Below, piece after piece: positions 22,297 to 28,062 of a stretch of DNA of 36,012 nt. The position numbers and the translations under genes are program-made. The stretch lies in the NCBI GenBank assembly GCA_004376375.1, contig SOJX01000023.1:1-36012 (forward strand). Reading direction: 5' to 3'. Source of the stretch: Planctomycetota bacterium. GTDB taxonomy: Bacteria > Planctomycetota > E44-bin39. Under the pieces are notes generated by a model. That model searched no databases, was not told the origin of the DNA, and saw nothing but the letters and a program-made list of their open reading frames with translations. The stretch's first letter is position 1. Each line of letters starts with the position of its first letter.

Positions 22297-24078
22297 TTAT
22301 TTCTTCTTTTTACGGCCCGCCGATCTCATTTTCATGTGAACTGCACGGGCTTCGATAAGGAAGTTGATAACGAAGTTACGCAGCGCGAACTCGTCGTCGT
22401 TGCAGTTCTGTTTCCCGAGGTGGGAGAGAACGTGCAGCACGCGGCCGAGCGGTACGCCCTGCCCCTTGATAATCCTGCCGCCGGTGCGGTAACGGCCACC
22501 GCTGGAGGCGCGGTAGGACATGCCGCCGAAAGTAATGGCGACCGCGCCCTGGCCCTCGCGCTCCTTGGCCACGTCCTTGCTGGACATGAGGGTGGTGACT
22601 TTCTTCTTGTCCACGACGTGGATGTTGGGGCTCTCGTCGTCGACGTGCCACTTGTGGACGAGTTTTTTGAGGATTTCTTCGAGCTGCGGGCCCGGGTCCG
22701 ACGACGTCCGCGGTTGCGCGCCTCTCTTTATAATGCCTTTCCCGGTAATCTTGCCCTCTTCCTCTTCGGTCTTCTCTCCGGGCCTTGCGACAGCACCGCC
22801 CGGGTTGGCAGAGGGCTCTTTTTCACGGATAATTTTCTTCTCCGTGACGAAAACGCCGCGCATCAGCGGATGGGTGGTTGCGCCGCGCTCGGGAAAGACG
22901 TCGATGTCTTTCTCGGGAAGGTAAGTGCCGCCCTTAACCAGCTGCGGCCATGCACGCTCGAGTACGTCTACAACGCCCCAGTCCTCGGTAAAGAGGTATC
23001 CGCCGCGCTCGACGAATGCTTTAAGTTTGGCAACTGCATCATCACTGAACTTATGGCAGCACGACCTGTGCTCATTGCAATTGATTCACGGGTATAATCG
23101 ATTGTGCTTCGTTTTACCCACCTCGCAGGTCGGGCAGACGCAGTGCGGATGTATCTGGACGCAGTTGATGAAAACCGCGATGGTATCCTTCGGTATCTTG
23201 TATCCCTTTTCCTCGAATTTTATCCTGCGGATAACGGTGTTCTTGATGCGCATCTGGCTCAGGGTTGCTTCGAGCTGGTCGAAACAGATCGCGGAGCCGG
23301 AGCGGTTGTCGCACCTCGCGGTGATAACGAGCGCGGCAAGCGGTCCCAGTCCTTCGATCCCGATGGCCTGTTTCTTGCGGTACCTCGAGAGGCCGGTCCT
23401 GAAGCCGCCGCCGAAGCCGGAGTTGTCCGCGTCTTCGCCCTCGGGTCTCGGAAGGCCCTGGTTCTTCGCCTCATCCCAGTACTGTTTCCAGTCGCGGTAT
23501 GAAGTTCCGACGTCGGCGCCGGTGAGCATCTTGAGGGCGATTACGATTTCTTCCTTGATGAGCTTGTCGCGGACGGACTTCAGTCCCTCCAGGAGGGATT
23601 CGACGCACTCGTCTTTTCCGATGTTTACGAGCTGCTCGACCGCCATCTTCTGAATGTCCTGGGCGCACTTGAGGAGCACGCGCTCATACAGCGCGACGAC
23701 CTCGAGGGACCTGTTGGTCTGCAGGCCGAACATGAGGTCGCGGCTGAGCGAGCCCTTGTGGGAGATGATTGCGTCGGCCAGCGCGTCGATGCCGGGCGGG
23801 TCGGTTATCGTGGTTATGGCGCTGACGAGCATCCAGTAGATCTGGTCCTGCATTCCGGGTATTTTGTCGATAGCGCCGACGACGATATCGACAGCTTTCT
23901 TTCCACCCGCGTTCACGAGAGGTATAAGCGCCTTTTTGACGTCCTCCGGCCTGTTTCTAACGATTCCCTGCTTCAAGGCGGACTGGAGCTTGCCCCATTT
24001 TACCTCGTCCGCGCTTGCCAGGCCTGCAAAGACAAACGTAAAGGCCAGCGCTCCAAAGATTACGAGTTTCAGTTTCAC
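22297..24078 (-). CDS. HEAT-DUF4159 protein, candidate selenoprotein (in-frame TGA)
   Basis: Read through one TGA (23086-23088), this is a 593-residue exported protein. A signal peptide (MKLKLVIFGALAFTFVFAGLASA) is followed by helical HEAT-like repeats at about 30-210. A DUF4159-like domain runs from about 240 to 455, including AFVERGGYLFTEDW. A Lys-rich tail ends the protein. The frame stays open for 223 nt after the TGA back to the ATG at 22863, which itself has no ribosome site, and the domain continues without a break. The TGA is residue 331 in a Cys-rich region: C306, C313, C315, C318, U331, C334, C340, C341. U331 and C334 form a U-x-x-C redox pair. A hairpin with an AGGTC loop lies 13-28 nt after the TGA. 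The start is GTG at 24078 with AGGAGG upstream. A nonsense mutation is the alternative. Confidence 0.78.
23058..23088 (-). promoter_or_regulatory. Candidate bacterial SECIS element with its TGA
   Basis: On the minus strand, after the TGA (23088-23086), an AGCAC/GTGCT stem (23072-23068 with 23062-23058) closes the 5-nt loop AGGTC (23067-23063). Outer pairing ATG/CAT across a 2-nt bulge extends it. The loop begins 18 nt after the TGA. As I recall, the E. coli fdhF SECIS has a closely similar apical stem-loop with AGGUC in the loop beginning 17 nt after its UGA. In bacteria SelB binds this hairpin and delivers Sec-tRNA. Confidence 0.72.
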
Positions 24079-24212
24079 CGGTTATCCCTCCTATTCAAGA
24101 ACGAAATTAACCGCTAGGATTCCCATACTCCTACAGTCTATATAATCTTTTCTTCCCCTTGTATACTACACACCCGCGTAGAGTATAAGTTCCCTGTATT
24201 CAGCTTTTTAAT

Positions 24213-24240
24213 ATTATACAAATACGGGCGGCCGTGTCAA
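24213..24240 (-). promoter_or_regulatory. Sigma70 promoter of the DUF4159 selenoprotein gene
   Basis: On the minus strand: TTGACA (24240-24235), a 16-bp spacer and TATAAT (24218-24213). Both boxes are perfect. Transcription would start near 24206, leaving a leader of about 128 nt, long enough for regulation. Confidence 0.82.
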
Positions 24241-24280
24241 CGTTATTACTGGCAGTATACGGATTTGGGCAAAGAGGTAG

Positions 24281-24332
24281 GCCCGACACTCCTGTCGGGC
24301 ATTTGTAAAGACCCGGCAAGAGTGCCGGGTCT
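24281..24332. repeat. Two GC-rich palindromes, one recurring at 27856
   Basis: GCCCGACA-CTCC-TGTCGGGC (24281-24300) is a perfect stem; the identical 20-mer occurs in inverse orientation at 27856-27875. AGACCCGGCA-AGAG-TGCCGGGTCT (24309-24332) has the same layout of CA/TG loop closure and a 4-nt loop. The pair is bounded by GTAG and CTAC, like the palindromes at 248 and 22199. Confidence 0.7.
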
Positions 24333-24342
24333 ACCGATTCAG

Positions 24343-24435
24343 GTGTCAGGTGTCAGGTGTTAGGTGTCAGGTCTTGAGATGTATTTTATTATTTCTTAAA
24401 ACCTAACACCTGAAACCTAAAACCTGATACCTATC
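24343..24435. repeat. Inverted pair of AGGTGTC-family repeats
   Basis: Four direct copies of a 7-bp unit (AGGTGTC, AGGTGTT) are followed, after an AT-rich centre, by about five copies of the complement (ACCTAAC, ACCTGAA, ACCTAAA, ACCTGAT). The two arms could form a long imperfect cruciform or RNA hairpin. Confidence 0.65.
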
Positions 24436-24547
24436 ATTTAAGGCGTAACAGAGTACGACCGATTACCCCCCGTGACTGAGGCATTACTGCGCCCGCATTT
24501 TTTTCGCTTGACTCTTCAAAAAGGCCTTTCACAATACAGAGGGAAAC

Positions 24548-25867
24548 ATGATTACGATTCCATGGTATATAACGCTGTTTGCATTCTTCGACGGCATCGC
24601 GGCCGTCCTGTTTGTCGGTATCGCGTTTGCGCTGGAGGCGCAGGAGATAATCCGGCGCCTGGACCGCCGCCCTTTCCGCAGGCCGAATACAATCGCGCGC
24701 TTTGCTATCTTTTTCGCTTTTCTCCTCGGAACATGCCTCGAAGGCCTTCTGGCCCACCTTGCGTGGTCGGAAATCGGTGATTTCTGGCTCAGGACAGGCG
24801 AGGTTCTTCCCATAGTAATTTTCCTCGCGGCGGCGCCGGCGCTTGTGATTGCTGCGGCGGTTACGTGCTATTTTCTTTTCGCCCCCGAAGCGGTCTGTCA
24901 GCCCGCACCGGCAAATGCGGAGCCCGGGACGAAGCCGGATTATAAAGAAAACCTTTTGCCGGCGCCTCTCGCCCTTTCCACCGGGTGCATTCCAGTCGGC
25001 CGGCTTGACGGCGGTGAAATCCTGCTGCTCGCTTCGGACAGCCCCGACCGCGACGTTCACTGGATGCTGCAAAGGCGGCTTGATTCACCTCTCCGCTACA
25101 TTCGCGCATCAGGAGCAGAAGCGGTTTTTCTGGAAGAATTTTTTAAGTCCAACGGAGAAAAATACAGGCCCGTGAAATTCGATTCGCCGAAGTTCCTTCA
25201 GAAGCCTGAATCAGTAGAGTTGCTCACGCAAGGCAGGCAGCCCGATGATGCGGCCGTGAACGCCCGCATACCGGATGATTCGGTTCTACTCGTCGCGGTT
25301 TCGGTCTTTCTTTATTCCCGCAAGGTGCACGGGTTCGACCCTCTCCCCCTTTTCGGCGAAGACTGGGAATACAGCTACTGGCCGTTTTTTTCGGTTTCGG
25401 TGGATGAAGGCCGAATCAGTTTTGCGCAGGATTTCACCGCGCTCCTGCCGCAGAAGATTCCACCGCTCCTGATTTTCGAGCAGCGGCTCATCGACGGCGA
25501 CAATCACGGTTACGGTATGCGGCTTGTCGACCCGAAGGAATGGAGCCCGATGGAACCGCCTTCGGATTATTTTATCGCCGGATTAAACGGAGAAGGACAT
25601 CTTGTAATCGAGGTCGCGGGCACCGCACATACAATCCCGCCCGACGCCGCACTGTCTGAATTTGTTGATGATTCGTATTTCATGCTTCGGCGAGGTAAAG
25701 TCTACAAACGCCGCCTGCGTCTTTCCGTACGGGGATTCTGGCTGACAAAACCCGAGGAAGTTATTCTTTCAGAACCAAGCCTCTCCCCCGCATTACCACC
25801 GCTTCACGAAAGCCTGCAATTGCCGTCTCCTGAAGAGATGGCGGGGTTGCATTCCCGGTCAAGCTAA
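24548..25867 (+). CDS. Membrane protein of unknown family with large soluble domain
   Basis: This is a 439-residue protein. Three probable membrane helices occupy the first 120 residues: about 5-28 (WYITLFAFFDGIAAVLFVGIAFAL), 48-68 (IARFAIFFAFLLGTCLEGLLAH) and 86-112 (VLPIVIFLAAAPALVIAAAVTCYFLF). A Pro/Ala linker then leads to a soluble domain of about 300 residues (LPAPLALSTGCIPVGRL..., DSPDRDVHWMLQRR, VLLVAVSVFLYSRKVHGFDPLPLFGEDWEY, LVIEVAGTAHTIPPDAALSEFVDDSYFMLRRG) without any motif I can name. The C-terminal VDDSYFMLRRGKVYKRRLRL looks like the end of an FHA- or beta-sandwich-like fold, but this is weak. ATG at 24548 has AGAGGG upstream. It stands alone, divergent from the selenoprotein gene. 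Confidence 0.75.
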   Translation: MITIPWYITLFAFFDGIAAVLFVGIAFALEAQEIIRRLDRRPFRRPNTIARFAIFFAFLLGTCLEGLLAHLAWSEIGDFWLRTGEVLPIVIFLAAAPALVIAAAVTCYFLFAPEAVCQPAPANAEPGTKPDYKENLLPAPLALSTGCIPVGRLDGGEILLLASDSPDRDVHWMLQRRLDSPLRYIRASGAEAVFLEEFFKSNGEKYRPVKFDSPKFLQKPESVELLTQGRQPDDAAVNARIPDDSVLLVAVSVFLYSRKVHGFDPLPLFGEDWEYSYWPFFSVSVDEGRISFAQDFTALLPQKIPPLLIFEQRLIDGDNHGYGMRLVDPKEWSPMEPPSDYFIAGLNGEGHLVIEVAGTAHTIPPDAALSEFVDDSYFMLRRGKVYKRRLRLSVRGFWLTKPEEVILSEPSLSPALPPLHESLQLPSPEEMAGLHSRSS

Positions 25868-25872
25868 AGAAA

Positions 25873-25955
25873 TTGAGTATTGAGTATTGAGTATTGACAA
25901 TTTACAATTTACAATTCTTTTTCATCCTTCACACTTCAGACTTCATCCTTTCTTC
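25873..25955. repeat. Short repeats, TTGAGTA, CAATTTA and CTTCATCC families
   Basis: Three copies of TTGAGTA, then two to three of CAATTTA, then degenerate CTTCA(T/C)CC units lie in the gap between convergent genes. Three repeat families thus abut each other. Confidence 0.55.
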
Positions 25956-25996
25956 AGTCGCGGACGCAGCGGAAGCCGGAAAACCACAGAGGCACA

Positions 25997-26656
25997 TTAA
26001 AACTCAAATAAAAACGTTCCGATAAAGTATGCAAAAACAGAAACCAATAATAAGCATGTTGTATGAATAAATGACGTTAGTATTCCGACGCCGAAATGAA
26101 TACTCAAGCACGCGGGCTTTTCAGCGGAGGTGAAAAACCAGAATAAGGCTGTAAACCAGACCGAACTGATTGCATATACGAAAAGAGATGTAAGTATTAT
26201 TAGACTTTTATAGAACTCGTAGAAGAAAAGCAGTTCAAATATAACAATTGTGCTTCCCCCGACAAGTATAGTTGCAATGGAGATAATGATGGCATGTTTT
26301 TTTGAATCAATATTGTGTATTTTCCGTGCAATTCCCTTGGATAGAAACCATCCTATAGTACCGCCTATCAATAGGCATGGAATTCCGAAATAACCTGCCA
26401 AGAATTCTACTTCATTTTTCTTACAGCCAGATTCTGCGATTCTTAAACCTCTATTATTGTTTGCAGGAGTCAATAAGTCTACTATACGTTCCTGCCGGGT
26501 TTTCGGGCTTGGGTTATGTTCCTCATGTTCAATTTTGGCAGGTATCAATAGCAGGCAGGCGGCTATTACGGAGCCGAATATCACGATGACCAGTATTGCC
26601 AGCTTGAGGGGAAGCCGGGAGATTTTCGATTTACGATTTTCGATTGTCGAATTCAC
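25997..26656 (-). CDS. Small membrane protein with shared N-terminal anchor, coupled to ankyrin gene
   Basis: This is a 219-residue, AT-rich gene product. Its first helix, SRLPLKLAILVIVIFGSVIAAC, is nearly the same anchor as in both ankyrin proteins (LPLKLGIFVILLFAAVIAAC). After a polar stretch come about four more membrane helices (GYFGIPCLLIGGTIGWFL, AIIISIATILVGGSTIVIFELLFF, LIILTSLFVYAISSVWFTALFWFF, LLLVSVFAYFIGTFLFEF). The start is GTG at 26656, overlapping the ankyrin stop as GTGA, with purine-rich AAAGAAGAAAAGAA upstream as ribosome site. I infer the two proteins act together. The function is unknown; an immunity- or tethering-type partner is possible. The N-terminal 13 residues (MNSTIENRKSKIS) are encoded by an AATCGAA-type repeat. 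Confidence 0.8.
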   Translation of the reverse strand: MNSTIENRKSKISRLPLKLAILVIVIFGSVIAACLLLIPAKIEHEEHNPSPKTRQERIVDLLTPANNNRGLRIAESGCKKNEVEFLAGYFGIPCLLIGGTIGWFLSKGIARKIHNIDSKKHAIIISIATILVGGSTIVIFELLFFYEFYKSLIILTSLFVYAISSVWFTALFWFFTSAEKPACLSIHFGVGILTSFIHTTCLLLVSVFAYFIGTFLFEF

Positions 26657-27672
26657 TTCTTTTCTTCTTTCTCTGTACTCGGTACTCGGTACTCGGTACT
26701 TCTTCCCAACTCCTCCCCCGTCTTCGCGCCGTGGGAGCGGAGGAGGGATTTCATTCCCTCTGTTTCAGCCAAATCAAGCGGGGTTTCGTTATCGTTGGTT
26801 TGCCCATTTACACCTGCGCCTTTTCGGATAAGCAACGAGACTATGTCTTTATAACCATAACCAGCCGCTGCTATGTGTAATGGTGTCCAAAAGTCAACAT
26901 CCTTAGCATTAACTTCCGCCCCCTTTGATATAAGCAGTAAAGCTATCTCTTTACGACCATTACCAGCTGCTAAAAATAGCGAAGTCCTGTCTCTATGGTC
27001 TTTCTTGTCAACCTTCGCTCCCTTTTCAATAAGCAGCGAAACAATGCTCTTATGGCCATTCGACGCTGCCCAATGCAGTGGTGGGGAACCGTCAGTATCC
27101 CCCGCATTCACGTCCGCGCCTTCTGAAATAAGCAGCACAGTCGTATCATAATGACCATTTGACGCAGACCAGTGCAGCGGTGATCTGCCGAGATCGCTTT
27201 GCCAGTTAACTTCTGCACCTTTTGAAAGCAGTAGCGAAACAATTTCTTTATGACCACTTACCGACGCCGTGTGCAGCGGCGTACAGCCAATTGTATCTTT
27301 AGTATCTATTTCCGCGCCTTTGGAGATAAATAGTTGCGCTGCATCGATAAAACCAACTTTGGCAGCAAGATGAAGAGGATAACGTTTATATTGATTATCC
27401 TTCACAGGTTTATTAAATCCTTGCCAGTATTCTTTAAGAAAATGGGCTTCTTTAGCGCCACCCCGAAGCTCTTGAGAAAGTACCGTAACGCCTTTTTCCC
27501 CCATGCCTATTAACCCGTCAACTCCCGCCACGCGCTCTTTCGGGTCGTCCGACTTCACCTTCCCCACATAATACTGCACCTTCACCGGCGTCCAGAGCAG
27601 GCAGGTAGCGATCACCAGCGCGAAAAGGACGAGCACGAAAATGCCGAGTTTTATTGGCAGAGATAGTTTCAT
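26653..27672 (-). CDS. Membrane-anchored ankyrin-repeat protein, paralogue of 4771-6207
   Basis: This is a 339-residue protein. An N-terminal anchor at 5-27 (LPIKLGIFVLVLFALVIATC) is followed by a short helical segment (SDDPKERVAGVDGLIGMGEKG) matching the paralogue. Seven ankyrin repeats lie at about 98-320 (YPLHLAAKVG, TPLHTASVSG, SPLHWSASNG, PPLHWAASNG, and so on). The end is unusual: after GAKTGEELG comes STEYRVPSTE, encoded by the GTACCGA tandem repeat, then KEEKK and the stop. AAGGAAA lies about 12 bases before the ATG. The promoter block copy C lies 250 nt upstream, so the message probably has a long, hairpin-rich leader. Its stop overlaps the start of the next gene (GTGA). Confidence 0.88.
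   Translation of the reverse strand: MKLSLPIKLGIFVLVLFALVIATCLLWTPVKVQYYVGKVKSDDPKERVAGVDGLIGMGEKGVTVLSQELRGGAKEAHFLKEYWQGFNKPVKDNQYKRYPLHLAAKVGFIDAAQLFISKGAEIDTKDTIGCTPLHTASVSGHKEIVSLLLSKGAEVNWQSDLGRSPLHWSASNGHYDTTVLLISEGADVNAGDTDGSPPLHWAASNGHKSIVSLLIEKGAKVDKKDHRDRTSLFLAAGNGRKEIALLLISKGAEVNAKDVDFWTPLHIAAAGYGYKDIVSLLIRKGAGVNGQTNDNETPLDLAETEGMKSLLRSHGAKTGEELGRSTEYRVPSTEKEEKK
26676..26705 (-). repeat. GTACCGA-family tandem repeat inside the ankyrin reading frame
   Basis: On the minus strand AAGTACCGAGTACCGAGTACCGAGTAC, here translated as STEYRVPST, is the same family and orientation as the non-coding copies at 338-377 and 27889-27919. It lies between the GEEL and KEEKK segments of the C-terminus. 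Confidence 0.75.
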
Positions 27673-27715
27673 TTAATATTGGTTTTCCTTGTCAATGCCG
27701 TGCGAAATGGAATAC

Positions 27716-27792
27716 CCGTGCCGCAAGCGGCACGGCTTCACGAATGATTCCCGGTCTTGCTTTTTCGTGAAGCCGCCGCGCTTGCGCGGCGG
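27716..27792. repeat. Cluster of three perfect palindromes
   Basis: CCGTGCCGC-AA-GCGGCACGG (27716-27735); GGCTTCACGA with TCGTGAAGCC (27734-27743 with 27765-27774); CCGCCGCGC-TT-GCGCGGCGG (27773-27792). All lie within the predicted leader of the ankyrin mRNA and would fold as RNA hairpins. The GCCGC-AA-GCGGC core recurs at about 289 and 35044. Confidence 0.7.
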
Positions 27793-27855
27793 ATTATTTC
27801 ACCTCACTGCTTCGCGGTCCTTTTTTATAAGGCTCCGCCGCGCGGTTTATATATT

Positions 27856-27875
27856 GCCCGACAGGAGTGTCGGGC
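27856..27875. repeat. Palindrome identical to 24281-24300 in inverse orientation
   Basis: GCCCGACA-GGAG-TGTCGGGC: a perfect 8-bp stem, the exact reverse complement of the 20-mer at 24281. Confidence 0.7.
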
Positions 27876-27888
27876 CAACCGTTTTTCC

Positions 27889-27919
27889 GGTACTCTGTAC
27901 TTGGTACCCGGTACTTCTT
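27889..27919 (-). repeat. Short tandem repeat, GTACCGA family
   Basis: On the minus strand AAGAAGTACCGGGTACC and further degenerate units lie directly downstream of the -10 box of promoter copy C, so they would be transcribed into the leader. Confidence 0.6.
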
Positions 27920-27924
27920 CTTAT

Positions 27925-27954
27925 ATTCTACACCCAAACGCGGAGAGTGCAAGC
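27925..27954 (-). promoter_or_regulatory. Conserved promoter block, copy C
   Basis: On the minus strand CGCTTGCACTCTCCGCGTTT leads to TAGAAT: TTGCAC (27952-27947), a 16-bp spacer and TAGAAT (27930-27925). It is identical to copy A over the 20-base block and points toward the ankyrin gene at 27672. Confidence 0.65.
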
Positions 27955-28007
27955 GGGGGGAGAAATTATGAATTATGAATTATAAATGATGAATGCGGTT
28001 CTAAATG

Positions 28008-28035
28008 AAAAGGTTTCCGAGCCGTGTCGGAAGCC
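28008..28035 (-). terminator. Terminator of the sigma54 activator gene
   Basis: On the minus strand GGCTTCCGA and TCGGAAACC pair (one mismatch) around a 6-nt loop and are followed by TTTT. Confidence 0.65.
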
Positions 28036-28062
28036 TGTGTCTCTCCGATACCGGGTAGCCGT

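Larger units (their letters stand above)
24079..24547. other. Intergenic region: divergent promoters, palindromes, repeats
   Basis: These 469 bp hold no gene. From left to right they contain the 128-nt leader and promoter of the selenoprotein gene, two stacked palindromes at 24281-24332, the AGGTGTC repeats at 24343-24435, and a weak promoter for the plus-strand gene (TTGACT 24508-24513, 16 bp, CACAAT 24530-24535). The leader contains a possible small hairpin (CTAC/GTAG) around 24155-24190. Confidence 0.6.
27673..28062. other. Intergenic region: long leader with nested palindromes
   Basis: These 390 bp hold no gene. They contain four strong palindromes (27716-27735, 27734-27774, 27773-27792, 27856-27875), a GTACCGA repeat (27889-27919), promoter block copy C (27925-27954), an AATTCAT-type repeat (27964-27990) and the terminator of the sigma54 activator gene (28008-28035). 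Confidence 0.6.

Noticed and set aside
22297..23088. Two separate genes, or a frameshifted pseudogene, in the DUF4159 region
   Set aside because: Both halves are in the same frame with no other stop, the second half has no ribosome site or promoter, and a SECIS-like hairpin follows the TGA. A simple nonsense mutation remains possible but is less economical.
22297..24078. An alternative genetic code with TGA read as Trp or Gly
   Set aside because: TGA is a clean terminator elsewhere in the window, for example in parA, the DUF1566 lipoprotein and the ankyrin gene at 26653, and no other gene has an internal TGA.
24343..24435. CRISPR array
   Set aside because: The units are 7 bp, degenerate and contiguous, with no 28-37-bp repeats or unique spacers, and no cas genes are present.
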